A stretch of 64,000 nt of DNA. Source: Devosia sp. (GTDB lineage: Bacteria > Pseudomonadota > Alphaproteobacteria > Rhizobiales > Devosiaceae). Under the pieces are notes generated by a model. That model did no database searches and had not been told where the DNA came from. It worked only from the letters and a program-made list of their open reading frames with translations. The translations under genes were made by a program, and so were the position numbers. Within the stretch, counting starts at the first letter, position 1; every line of letters begins with the position of its first letter. The stretch lies in the NCBI RefSeq assembly GCF_025809055.1, contig NZ_CP075529.1:248001-312000 (forward strand), given 5' to 3'. Of this stretch, positions 32,291 to 40,541 are shown one piece after another.

Positions 32291-33133
32291 TTACCGGTTG
32301 GCGATGCCCCACATCGCAAACAGGTATTTGCGAACGGCGAAGATGAAGATGAGCGCGGGGATGACCATGGCGGCCCCGCCGGCGAATTTGAGATGGAGCG
32401 GCGAAACGTTGAGGTTCTGGATCAGGAACGCCGGGAGCGTCCGGTTCTCGATCGTCAGCACGGCCGCGGCGAATACCTCGTTCCATGAAATGGTGAAGGC
32501 AAACACGGCCGACGCCGCAATGCCGGGCAGCACCAGCGGCAGCACGACTTTGTGAAAGGCCTGCCAGCGATTGCAGCCCAGCGTCCAGGCGGCCTCCTCA
32601 AGCTCAAGCGGAATGCCGGAGAACAGCGAAAAGGTAATCAGCACCGCAAATGGGATCGCCAGGACCGTATGCACCAGGGCCAGCCCGAAGGCCGTATCGT
32701 CCAGGCCGGTGCGGATGAACATCACGGCCAGGGGCAGGGCCAGCAGCGGCAGCGGAAAGGCCCGGGTCATCACCACCAGCATGCGGAACACTTCCTTGCC
32801 GGGAAAGTCGAACCGGGACAGGGCATAACCCGCCGGCGCGCCGATGCCGATGGAAAGCGCCATGGTCAGCACTGCCACCAGGATCGAGTTCCACAGGGCT
32901 TTGGCCACGCCGGCAAAGCTGGCAAAAAACTGCAATGAGCCAAAGTCGAAGCCCGGCAGGCCAGTCTTCGGAAAGGCGCTGACCTGTTGCGGGGATGACA
33001 GGGCATTGACCATCAGCAGGTAGATGGGAACCAGGACCCAGGCGCACAGCAGTACGATGGAGGCCCAGATCAGGAACCGCCCTGCGCCACCCGACGATAC
33101 GGGCCGCGGCATGTCGACCGGGGAGGTGCTCAT
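32291..33133 (-). CDS. Carbohydrate ABC transporter permease, MalG-type
   Basis: A 280-residue permease with six predicted helices. A short cytoplasmic N-terminus leads to 'IWASIVLLCAWVLVPIYLLM'-type helix 1, and the EAA coupling loop is 'LELEEAAWTLGCNRWQAFHK'. The extracytoplasmic loop 'PQQVSAFPKTGLPGF' is typical of MalG relatives. Its ATG overlaps the stop of the MalF-type gene by four bases. It pairs with that protein to form the channel. Confidence 0.92.
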   Translation of the reverse strand: MSTSPVDMPRPVSSGGAGRFLIWASIVLLCAWVLVPIYLLMVNALSSPQQVSAFPKTGLPGFDFGSLQFFASFAGVAKALWNSILVAVLTMALSIGIGAPAGYALSRFDFPGKEVFRMLVVMTRAFPLPLLALPLAVMFIRTGLDDTAFGLALVHTVLAIPFAVLITFSLFSGIPLELEEAAWTLGCNRWQAFHKVVLPLVLPGIAASAVFAFTISWNEVFAAAVLTIENRTLPAFLIQNLNVSPLHLKFAGGAAMVIPALIFIFAVRKYLFAMWGIANR

Positions 33134-33975
33134 ATCGTTGCTCCTTTGGGCACGCGCAGCGCGCGCAGGAAGAACAGCGTGGCGGCAATCGAAATGGCCA
33201 GGATCACCAGCGCATAGGCCGAGGCCACGTTGCGGTCCTGCAGTGCAAACTGCCAGTTGAAGGTCTCGCCCATGAGGACGGGCAGGGTGGTTCCGCCCAG
33301 AGCGGTCACCACGGCGAAAACTTCAAACGCCGCCAGGGTGCGCAGGATCAGCGCCGATTGCAGGCTCGGTCGCAGGAGCGGCAGCGTGATGCGCCAGAAG
33401 CGTTGCCAGCCATTGGCGCCGAAAACTTCACCGGCCTCGTAATATTCCTTGGGGATCAGCCCCATGCCCGAGACCAGAATGACCATGACAATGGCGGTGG
33501 CGCGCCACAACTCGGCCAGGACCACGGCGAGAAAGATCACCCATATGTTCTGATAGCCGAGGAACAGGATGGGCTGTTCGATCACGCCCAGTCCCGCCAG
33601 CATGGAGTTGAGAAACCCCGACTGCTCGAAAATCGCCAGCCAGACGATGCCGGCGGCGAGGTCGGACAGACCCAGCGGGATCGAGAAGATGTAGAGAACG
33701 GTGCTGCGCCCGGTCTTGAGCTTGGTGACGATGGTCGCCATCGAGAGGGCCATCACCAGTTGCAGCGGCACAACAACCGCCGCAAGCAGGAGTGTCCAGC
33801 CCAGCGCGGTGTTGAACTTCCAGTGCGTGACCATCGTCGTGATCGGCTGCAGCGAGAAACCGCCATCCCGCGTCACCGCCAGAATGGCAATCTGGATGAA
33901 CGGATAGACGAAGAACACCAACAGGAAGATCGTCGCCGGCAGAAGCATCAGATAAGGCAGGAACCTGGCTGGCAT
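33130..33975 (-). CDS. Carbohydrate ABC transporter permease, MalF/UgpA-type
   Basis: A 281-residue permease with six predicted helices. 'LPYLMLLPATIFLLVFFVYP' opens the protein as in UgpA/LacF relatives. The coupling loop is 'IPKEYYEAGEVFGANGWQRF' followed by 'ITLPLLRPSL'. The length is standard for UgpA/LacF-type proteins, which lack the long periplasmic insert of MalF. It is followed immediately by the MalG-type gene. A hairpin lies between it and the upstream binding-protein gene. Confidence 0.92.
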   Translation of the reverse strand: MPARFLPYLMLLPATIFLLVFFVYPFIQIAILAVTRDGGFSLQPITTMVTHWKFNTALGWTLLLAAVVVPLQLVMALSMATIVTKLKTGRSTVLYIFSIPLGLSDLAAGIVWLAIFEQSGFLNSMLAGLGVIEQPILFLGYQNIWVIFLAVVLAELWRATAIVMVILVSGMGLIPKEYYEAGEVFGANGWQRFWRITLPLLRPSLQSALILRTLAAFEVFAVVTALGGTTLPVLMGETFNWQFALQDRNVASAYALVILAISIAATLFFLRALRVPKGATI

Positions 33976-33999
33976 GGCGGCACTCCAAAATGGGGCGGA

Positions 34000-34031
34000 T
34001 CACTGCCCGGCGATGAACCGTCGGGCAGTGA
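34000..34031 (-). terminator. Intercistronic hairpin after CUT1 binding-protein gene
   Basis: TCACTGCCCG and CGGGCAGTGA form a perfect 10-bp stem with a 12-nt loop between the binding-protein stop and the MalF-type start. There is no T-run. This is the same arrangement as after three other binding-protein genes in the window. Confidence 0.55.
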
Positions 34032-34049
34032 GCTTGAAAGGAGGGCGGT

Positions 34050-35315
34050 TTAGTCGACCGGGCAGGGCCCTTCCGATGCGGCATCAGGCAGCCAGCACGG
34101 TGCATTGGCCTGTTCCATGATGCTGCGCAACGTGTCCGCCTGCTGGGGCAGCACATCGGCAACCGGCTGATTGCCCAGCACGATGCGCTCGAACGTGTCG
34201 GTATAGACCTGGTTGAACTGGCCACCCATGTCGCCCAGTCCGACCGGAAGAAGCGCCGGCAGCGCGTCAGCCGAGCTGGTCATTGCCGTGATGGCAGGGC
34301 CGAGCGCGCGGGCTGAAGCGGGCAGTTCCGCCGGAAGCGCCGCATCGGTGACCGGATAGAAATTGGTGGCCAGCAGCGTTGCGACCTGGGTGTCCGGCTG
34401 CAGCATGTACTGAACCAGTGCCTTTGCAGCATCAACGTCCGGCGCGCTGGCGGGAACGGCTACACCGGCCAGCACCGGCATGAAGCCGCGACCCTTGGGG
34501 CCGGCAGGCGCAGGGAAGGCGACAAAGTCATCCGGGCGCTGGTTGAAGGCATCGGCCAGGCGGGCAATGTGGTCGAACGCCACCCACACATCGCCACTGA
34601 GCAGCGGCTCCTGCATGAAGGAGTAGTTGGTCGAGGCAGGGTTTGTGTACTGCCAGAGTTCCTTGAACACTTCCCAACCGGCGGCAGCATCGTCGGAAGC
34701 GAACTTGGTTACGGTCGAGCCCGCGAAAGAGGGCAACAGGAAACCCTGGAAGAAGCGATGCTTGAGACCCTGAGGGCCGGCAGGGAAACCGAACTTCGGC
34801 GAGCCGGTGCCTTCGGCCAGGGCCTGGGCCCAGTCGACGAGCTGCTCATAGGTCAGCGCATTGATGTCGGCGCCTTCCGGCAGGTATTCGAGTGCCTGCT
34901 TGTTCGCGGCCATGACGTAGTTGGCCTGCATCCAGGGCAGATATTTCTGCTCGTCCGTGCCCAGCTTGCCCAACTCGAGGAAGGCGTCGCTGACTGTTAT
35001 GCCTGAAAGATCGACGTCGGAAAGATCGACCCACGCATCGGCATAGGTCGACAGGTCGCCGTGCAGGGCGCCAACAACCCCGATATTGCCCGAACCGGAG
35101 CTGATTTCAGCTTCGAGACGTGTGATGAAGGGGCCCACTTCCTGCGGCTGGAAGTCCACGCCGCCTTCAAAGCCGGCCAGCACGTCCTCGCGCATTTTCT
35201 GGGTTTCTTCGACGGGCGCCGCCTGGGTCGACCAGAACAGCACCTGGGCCTGGGCAGGGGCGGCCGCCATAAGGGCGAGCGCGGCTGCGCCGAGCAGTAT
35301 TTTTGTCGTCTTCAT
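34050..35315 (-). CDS. ABC transporter substrate-binding protein, CUT1 type
   Basis: A 421-residue periplasmic protein with signal peptide 'ILLGAAALALMAAAPAQAQ'. The mature sequence has the extracellular solute-binding family 1 pattern: 'VLFWSTQAAPVEETQKMRED', 'YLPWMQANYVMAANKQALEY' and 'LPEGADINALTYEQLVDWAQ'. ATG at 35315 is preceded by GGGAGG; the frame upstream is not used. It lies 28 bp after the LacI-family gene on the same strand, so regulator and transporter are probably co-transcribed. The cargo is likely an oligosaccharide or glycoside. Confidence 0.9.
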   Translation of the reverse strand: MKTTKILLGAAALALMAAAPAQAQVLFWSTQAAPVEETQKMREDVLAGFEGGVDFQPQEVGPFITRLEAEISSGSGNIGVVGALHGDLSTYADAWVDLSDVDLSGITVSDAFLELGKLGTDEQKYLPWMQANYVMAANKQALEYLPEGADINALTYEQLVDWAQALAEGTGSPKFGFPAGPQGLKHRFFQGFLLPSFAGSTVTKFASDDAAAGWEVFKELWQYTNPASTNYSFMQEPLLSGDVWVAFDHIARLADAFNQRPDDFVAFPAPAGPKGRGFMPVLAGVAVPASAPDVDAAKALVQYMLQPDTQVATLLATNFYPVTDAALPAELPASARALGPAITAMTSSADALPALLPVGLGDMGGQFNQVYTDTFERIVLGNQPVADVLPQQADTLRSIMEQANAPCWLPDAASEGPCPVD

Positions 35316-35343
35316 CAGGATTCCTCCCTTGGCTTTCCTGTTT

Positions 35344-36387
35344 TTAGATCTCCTTGGGTGCGGGGCCATGGCTGGCTCTGAGCACCAGTTGAGGGCGGAC
35401 CAGCCGGGTTATCGGCGTCGCCGCGCGTCCCTCAATGACGTCGACCAGCATGTTCGCGATTTCGCGCGCGCTGGTGCGGATATTGGCATCGAAAGTGGTC
35501 AGGCCCGGCGGCGCATAGGCCCCGGCAATGATGTTGTCGAAGCCGACGACCGACAGGTCGCGGGGCACCGAAAGACCTGCCCTGGCCGCTTCCTCAAGGA
35601 TGGTCATGGCGATCTCATCGAAGAGACCGATCATGGCCGTGGGCCGGTCCGGCGAAGCCAGCATCCGGTTGACGGCGGCAACGCTGGCGCCGCGATCAAA
35701 CCGCGGGAAACTCTCGATGGATAGGCGCACCGAGCGGTCGCCGCGCCGGGCAATGGCATTCTGCAAGCCGGCCTCGCGGTAGTGCCGGAAGGTCATCTTG
35801 TCGGAGATGGTGACCAGGCCGATATGGCGATGGCCGTGCTCATAGAGCAGGTCGAAAATCTCGCTGAACGCCGCTTCGCCGTCTGAATCCAGCCAGTTGT
35901 AGGAAATGGTGGGGTTCAGCAGGCGCCCATGCGAAACGGCCGGAAAGTCGTGCATTGCCAGATAGGTGAGGCGCGGGTCGTCCTCGGCGATGCGCGGCAC
36001 CACGATACCGTCGGCCCGGCCGGACTCCACCACATGCCGAAGCACGTCGAGTTCGTTCTGACCCTGTTGAACGGTGGCGAGAAACAGGTCGAGCCCGTGC
36101 GAGACGAGACCCTCGCCCAGGCCGGTGACGAATTCTCCAAGATAGGAATCGATGAAATTCGGTCCGCGCAGCGGCATCAGGAAACCGACGAAATTGCTAC
36201 GCCCGGAGACCAGTTGCCGCGCAGCCCGGTTTGGGATGTAGCCCAGTTCGCGCGCGGCCGCGGCCACCCGATTTCTTGTCTTGAGCGCAATCTGCTCATG
36301 CCCGGCAAGCGCACGCGAGACGGTCGTGATCGACACGTCCAGGCGTTCGGCGAGCTCCTTGAGCGTCTTTGCGCGGTTTCCCACCAA
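35344..36387 (-). CDS. LacI family transcriptional regulator
   Basis: A ~347-residue repressor. The HTH 'TLKELAERLDVSITTVSRAL' and hinge 'NRVAAAARELGYIPNRAARQ' are N-terminal; the effector domain follows ('FVGFLMPLRGPNFIDSYLGE', 'VVGFDNIIAGAYAPPGLTTF'). I place the start at a TTG (36387), or a GTG one codon later, because GGGAGG lies just upstream. An ATG at 36420 has no ribosome-binding site and overlaps one of the candidate operators. The gene heads the transporter/hydrolase operon and is divergent from the SDR-lactonase pair. Confidence 0.85.
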   Translation of the reverse strand: MVGNRAKTLKELAERLDVSITTVSRALAGHEQIALKTRNRVAAAARELGYIPNRAARQLVSGRSNFVGFLMPLRGPNFIDSYLGEFVTGLGEGLVSHGLDLFLATVQQGQNELDVLRHVVESGRADGIVVPRIAEDDPRLTYLAMHDFPAVSHGRLLNPTISYNWLDSDGEAAFSEIFDLLYEHGHRHIGLVTISDKMTFRHYREAGLQNAIARRGDRSVRLSIESFPRFDRGASVAAVNRMLASPDRPTAMIGLFDEIAMTILEEAARAGLSVPRDLSVVGFDNIIAGAYAPPGLTTFDANIRTSAREIANMLVDVIEGRAATPITRLVRPQLVLRASHGPAPKEI

Positions 36388-36405
36388 GACCAGAAACCTC
36401 CCATT

Positions 36406-36453
36406 TTTTAACGTTTGCATTGTTGTGTTTTTGAAATTGCAAACGCTTTAAAT
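36406..36453. promoter_or_regulatory. Paired LacI-type operators in a divergent promoter
   Basis: TTAACGTTTGCAT (36408-36420) and ATTGCAAACGCTTTAAAT (36436-36453) share the half-site TGCAAACG in opposite orientation and the central CG of LacI-family operators. They lie between the LacI gene and the divergent SDR gene, about 30 bp apart, so one dimer pair could control both directions. Confidence 0.6.
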
Positions 36454-36521
36454 TGATTGCATGAAGGAATTGGCGCTGTCAATACGCGCCCTATCAGCTC
36501 AACGAAGCATTGGAGGAGGCC

Positions 36522-37289
36522 ATGACGTCCGGACGATTTCTGGTCACAGGGGCAGGCATGGGCATTGGCGAGGCGGTGGCCCATCGATTGGCTGCGGACG
36601 GACATCGCCTGGCCCTCTTTGATATCGATGCGGCAGCGCTGGCGCGCGTTGCTGCCGCCCTGCAAAATGACCCCGTAACCACTGTCGGCTCGGTCGGCGA
36701 CGAAATGGCCTGCCAGCGGGCCGTTGCCGAAGCCGTCGCTGCCTTTGGTGGCCTCGACGGCGTTTCGCACAATGCTGGAATCCAGCGCTACGGCGACGTG
36801 ACCACGACCAGTCTCGATCTCTGGAACGAGGTTCTGGCGGTCAATCTCACCGGTGCATTTCTCGTTGCCAAGGCGGCCATGCCGGAATTGCGCAAGTCAC
36901 GGGGCTCTGTGGTTCTGACCGCTTCCGTTCAGGGCATGGCCGCGCAAAAGGGCGCCCTGGCCTATGTCGCCGCCAAGCACGGGCTGGTCGGCCTGGTCGC
37001 CGGCATGGCGATGGACGAAGCGCCAAACAATGTGCGCATCAATGGTGTTGCGCCGGGATCGGTCGACACGCCCATGTTGCGCAATGCCATCGCCCAGGAT
37101 CCCAATCCGGATCGCCTCAACCGGGAAATCGATCTCATGCATCCACTCGGGCGCCGCGCACGTCCGGAGGAGGTTGCCGATGTCATTGCGTTTCTGCTGT
37201 CGCCGCAGGCTTCCTTCATGACCGGCGAAGTCGTGCGGGTCGATGGCGGCTTGCTTTCCAGGATCCCCGGCGCGCCGGAGACGGACTGA
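36522..37289 (+). CDS. SDR family oxidoreductase
   Basis: A 255-residue short-chain dehydrogenase. The dinucleotide motif is 'VTGAGMGIGEAVAHRL'; 'LALFDIDAAA' with Asp after strand 2 indicates NAD preference. 'SHNAGIQRYGDV', Ser in 'LTASVQGMAA', and the Tyr/Lys pair in 'YVAAKHGL' complete the active site. ATG at 36522 follows GGAGGAGG. Its stop overlaps the SMP-30 gene by one base. With that lactonase it suggests oxidation of an aldose to a lactone and opening to the aldonate. Confidence 0.9.
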   Translation: MTSGRFLVTGAGMGIGEAVAHRLAADGHRLALFDIDAAALARVAAALQNDPVTTVGSVGDEMACQRAVAEAVAAFGGLDGVSHNAGIQRYGDVTTTSLDLWNEVLAVNLTGAFLVAKAAMPELRKSRGSVVLTASVQGMAAQKGALAYVAAKHGLVGLVAGMAMDEAPNNVRINGVAPGSVDTPMLRNAIAQDPNPDRLNREIDLMHPLGRRARPEEVADVIAFLLSPQASFMTGEVVRVDGGLLSRIPGAPETD

Positions 37290-38200
37290 TGCCCGAGCCA
37301 ATAGGGCGGATCGGAAACGCCACAGACCAGGTTGGTGAAAGCCCGGTCTGGGATGAGCAGACCGGCAGGCTTTACTGGGTCGACATCGTCGGCAGGGCCG
37401 TGCGGCGATGGACTCGGGCCACCGATGTCATCGAGAGCCGCGCTGTTGCCGATTTTCCCAGCGCAGTCGCGCTTTGCCGCTCGGATGCGCGCCTGGTTTT
37501 GACGGTCGGTCGGACCTTTGGCTATTTCGACTTTGACGCCAATCGCTTCGCGCCGGAACATTTCCTCGAAAGCCGTGAGGACATGCGGCTCAATGAGGGA
37601 AAGTGTGATCCAGCCGGGCGGTTCTGGTGTGCCAGCATGGAAAACAACCTCAACGCCGATGGCTCGCCGCGCCAGCAGGCCCATTGGCGCGGCCGCCTGT
37701 TCAGCGTCGCTGGAAATACTGTCACGGGACCAGTCGAAGAGGGGTTCGGCATCCCCAACACGATGGCCTGGTCTCCTAATGGTGACCGCTTCTACTTCGG
37801 CGACAGCGCCCGCAATGTCATCTGGACCTGCGCCTACGATGGCCAAACAGGCCGTCTGGGAGAGCGGGAGGTGTTCACTCAGGGCGGTCCGGGTGTCCCG
37901 GACGGATCGGCAATCGATGCCGAAGGATGTCTCTGGAATGCCCGCTTCGGCGCGAATTGCATCATACGTTATCGACCCGATGGCCATGTGGATCGCGTGG
38001 TCGACCTTCCGGCAAGTAATCCCACCTCATGTTGTTTCGGGGGCGAGACCCTGACAGAGCTTTTCGTCACAACTGCCTGTTATGGCGTTGAAAAACCGAC
38101 CGCATGGGACGGTGCGGTGCTCCTGGTTCAAACCGGGACCATGGGGCAGGCCGGACATCGCTATCTGTTCACGGCCAGGCCAATAGCCACGCCCGGCTAG
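37289..38200 (+). CDS. SMP-30/gluconolactonase family protein
   Basis: A 303-residue six-bladed beta-propeller lactonase. The metal-binding Glu is in 'GESPVWDEQTGRLYWVDI', the Asn in 'RLNEGKCDPAGRFWCASM' with a second in 'IPNTMAWSPNGDRFYFGDS', and the Asp in 'VPDGSAIDAEGCLWNARF'. These are the SMP-30 divalent-metal ligands. It would hydrolyse sugar lactones in the cytoplasm. It overlaps the SDR gene by one base and is part of the LacI-flanked divergent unit. A structured repeat follows the stop directly. Confidence 0.92.
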   Translation: MPEPIGRIGNATDQVGESPVWDEQTGRLYWVDIVGRAVRRWTRATDVIESRAVADFPSAVALCRSDARLVLTVGRTFGYFDFDANRFAPEHFLESREDMRLNEGKCDPAGRFWCASMENNLNADGSPRQQAHWRGRLFSVAGNTVTGPVEEGFGIPNTMAWSPNGDRFYFGDSARNVIWTCAYDGQTGRLGEREVFTQGGPGVPDGSAIDAEGCLWNARFGANCIIRYRPDGHVDRVVDLPASNPTSCCFGGETLTELFVTTACYGVEKPTAWDGAVLLVQTGTMGQAGHRYLFTARPIATPG

Positions 38201-38201
38201 A

Positions 38202-38309
38202 GCGTTTTCAGGAAAAGTGGACACCACTTTTCTCCTCGGGCATCGCCCCGAGGATCGAAAACGCGACAAATCAACAACCTAGAGTACTCGTTTTGATTCA
38301 ATCAGAACG
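38202..38309. repeat. Cloverleaf-like intergenic repeat element
   Basis: An outer stem GCGTTTTC/GAAAACGC (38202-38209 with 38257-38264) encloses two hairpins, AAAAGTGG/CCACTTTT and CCTCGGG/CCCGAGG. A third hairpin CGTTTTGATT/AATCAGAACG follows (38289-38309). Elements starting GAGCGTTTTC and pairing in this way are common between genes in Rhizobiales. It begins one base after the lactonase stop codon and may end that transcript. Confidence 0.65.
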
Positions 38310-38315
38310 CGTGCC

Positions 38316-38331
38316 TAGTACACCTGTACGA
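38316..38331. promoter_or_regulatory. TAGTAC-N4-GTACGA dyad upstream of small exported protein
   Basis: TAGTACACCTGTACGA is a near-perfect inverted repeat (one mismatch) ending 65 bp before the start codon at 38397. Two similar dyads occur at 41216-41231 and 41836-41851, each 48-57 bp before another gene of this two-component locus. Confidence 0.5.
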
Positions 38332-38396
38332 ATGGTCACAGAGACCGCCTGCGCATACTTACCTGCCATTGCCTGAGTTCAATGGAGGGACGAGAG

Positions 38397-38699
38397 ATGT
38401 TGAGCAAATTCGGATCCACGGCCATAGCGGCAGGCCTCGTTTTGGCCACCGCCAGCGCGGCTGTTGCAAGTGATTACTATACTGTCGAGTGTGATGGATC
38501 GGGCCAATCCATGGCTACGCTTCAGCCCTCGGCAGACAAGGTGAATCGCCACGAGTTCTGCGGGTACACAATGTTTCTCAGCGACTATCAGGTGAGCAAG
38601 ATCAACGACATCTGTGCCGGAAAGACCATCTACATTTCCTATGTCAGCAACAACAGGCCGGGCCCTACGCTGTGCCAGCTTGATGTGGGGTACAATTGA
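38397..38699 (+). CDS. Small exported cysteine-containing protein, unknown function
   Basis: A 100-residue protein with signal peptide 'STAIAAGLVLATASAAVAS'. The mature ~75 residues have four cysteines (in 'YTVECDGSG', 'HEFCGYTMF', 'NDICAGKTI' and 'PTLCQLDVG'), likely two disulfides in the periplasm. I recognise no family. ATG at 38397 lies eight bases after GGAGG; an ATG five codons earlier overlaps that site. It is 101 bp upstream of the hybrid histidine kinase gene on the same strand and has one of the locus dyads in its promoter, so it may be a periplasmic partner or target of the two-component system. Confidence 0.75.
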   Translation: MLSKFGSTAIAAGLVLATASAAVASDYYTVECDGSGQSMATLQPSADKVNRHEFCGYTMFLSDYQVSKINDICAGKTIYISYVSNNRPGPTLCQLDVGYN

Positions 38700-38800
38700 T
38701 CCCGTCGGCCGCCTAAGGTGACCCTGGATCTGCGGGCTGCCGATTTTCAGGCGTCCTGTTTGATCGCCGTGTCAGTCACCACTTTCTGAAGGCCTGCCGC

Positions 38801-40537
38801 TTGCTGCCCCAAACGAACCCATTTCGAACGGAAACCTGGCAGGTCCGGTATCTGTTCGATCTGGGCTTTCAGGGATGGCTGGTGCATATCGGCGTCGTTG
38901 GCCTCACCGGCTGGCTGCTCGTCGGGGCCAACCCCGATGCCATGTGGCCGGTGCTGTGGACCGGCCTCATGCTGGTCCTGTCTGTCCTTATGGCCCTGCT
39001 GTGCAAGACCCATGCGTCTGGCACGCGCCATAGCGAATATGAATTCCGGCGGGCAGGCTGGGGCCATACCATCCTGACAGCGCTGGTCGGATTGACCTGG
39101 GGCTACGGCGCCATAGTCGTTTATCTGAACAACGACTTCGAAATTCTGGCCGTCTATTCGCTTGCCCTGGGTGGCACTGCTCTGGGCGCCGTGTCTTCGC
39201 AGCACGCGGTTCCGCGCTCGGCCTTCACCAGCATCTGGACTTCGGTCCCCTTGTTGGCCCTGGCTCACAAGTTGGAAGCCGGCGATCCAGCCATCGGCGC
39301 CATGGTGATGCTCTATGCGCTCATCTTGTCAATTCTGACAGCGCGCATGCACCGGTTCCTGGCCACCAATCACAACCTGACACAGTCCCTCGATGAGAAA
39401 GTCGGGCAACTGACGCGCGCGTCCGCCGATCTCATCAAGGCTCGGGAAGAGGCCGAGGAGGCCAATCTGTCGAAATCGCGGTTTCTCGCGCAGGCCAGCC
39501 ACGATCTGCGCCAACCGATCCATGCAATCGGCCTATTGACGGCATCGCTTGAGGAAACGCGGCTCAACCGCGAGCAGCGGCAGATGGTCGAGAGCATTGA
39601 GTCTTCGGTCGAATCTGTCACCAGCCTTTTCGGGTCGCTGCTCGACATTTCACGCCTGGATGTCGGTGGCGTAACCGCAAAGCCGGCGCCCGTGCAACTC
39701 GGGGCATTCCTCGACCAACTGGTTACGCAAAATCGGGAACTGGCAGCAAAGGCCAATTGCACCCTTGCGCATGTCCAAACGTCCGCCTGGGTCGAAACCG
39801 ACGGCAATCTGCTGTTCACAATGGTCCAGAACGTGCTCGGCAATGCGTTCAAATACGCCCCGGGCAGCCGGGTGCTGATCGGGCCGCGGCGGGTTGCTGG
39901 GCACTTTGCCCTGCAGATATGCGACACCGGCCCGGGGATAGAGCCAACCCAGATCGAAGCCGTATTCAGTGAGTTTTACCGTCTCGAAACGGCGGAGGCA
40001 GGCAACACCACGGAAGGTATGGGCCTGGGACTGGCCATTGTGCGCGGCCTTGGCGACCTGCTGGACCTCGACGTCCGCCTGGCTTCCGTACCAGGCCGGG
40101 GCACGTCGGTGATCATATCCGGGCTTGTGCCAACGGTTCCTGCCAGCGCCGCCCCCGCCAGGAAGTCGCGATCCCATTTGCTTTCTGGCAAACGGATTTG
40201 CCTGATCGATGATGACGAAACCGTCCGCAATGCAACCGTCGGCCTGTTGGAGCGCTGGGGCTGCATTGTCGATACCGCCGCCTCTTCCGGCGACGTCGCC
40301 GGCCGCTACGACGCTATACTGGCCGACATGCAATTAGGCGACGGCCAGACCGGGATAGACGCGATAGAAGCCATTCGCCGGCAGGCAGGCAGGGATATCC
40401 CCGCGGTGGTGCTGACTGGCCATAGCGACAGCCAGACCCGGACAGTCATCTCGGCGGCCAACCTGCCTGTTCTGAGCAAACCTGTGCGGCCTGCCGAACT
40501 CAGGGCCATGCTGACCCGTCTCTGCCTCGGGCTGTGA
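38801..40537 (+). CDS. Hybrid sensor histidine kinase/response regulator
   Basis: A 578-residue kinase. About six hydrophobic segments occupy residues 15-185 ('WLVHIGVVGLTGWLLVGANP' is the first). A coiled region leads to the HisKA phospho-acceptor in 'FLAQASHDLRQPIHAIGLL'. The ATPase domain has the N-box 'NVLGNAFKYAPGS', 'CDTGPGIEP' and 'TEGMGLGLAIVRG'. The C-terminal receiver (about 455-575) has 'ICLIDDDETV', phospho-acceptor Asp in 'AILADMQLG', 'VVLTGHSD' and Lys in 'PVLSKPVRP'. The layout resembles ErcS'-type kinases paired with LuxR-type regulators. A TTG start at 38801 is used; no ATG precedes the first helix. Its stop is five bases from that of the convergent regulator gene. Confidence 0.88.
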   Translation: MLPQTNPFRTETWQVRYLFDLGFQGWLVHIGVVGLTGWLLVGANPDAMWPVLWTGLMLVLSVLMALLCKTHASGTRHSEYEFRRAGWGHTILTALVGLTWGYGAIVVYLNNDFEILAVYSLALGGTALGAVSSQHAVPRSAFTSIWTSVPLLALAHKLEAGDPAIGAMVMLYALILSILTARMHRFLATNHNLTQSLDEKVGQLTRASADLIKAREEAEEANLSKSRFLAQASHDLRQPIHAIGLLTASLEETRLNREQRQMVESIESSVESVTSLFGSLLDISRLDVGGVTAKPAPVQLGAFLDQLVTQNRELAAKANCTLAHVQTSAWVETDGNLLFTMVQNVLGNAFKYAPGSRVLIGPRRVAGHFALQICDTGPGIEPTQIEAVFSEFYRLETAEAGNTTEGMGLGLAIVRGLGDLLDLDVRLASVPGRGTSVIISGLVPTVPASAAPARKSRSHLLSGKRICLIDDDETVRNATVGLLERWGCIVDTAASSGDVAGRYDAILADMQLGDGQTGIDAIEAIRRQAGRDIPAVVLTGHSDSQTRTVISAANLPVLSKPVRPAELRAMLTRLCLGL

Positions 40538-40541
40538 TTTC

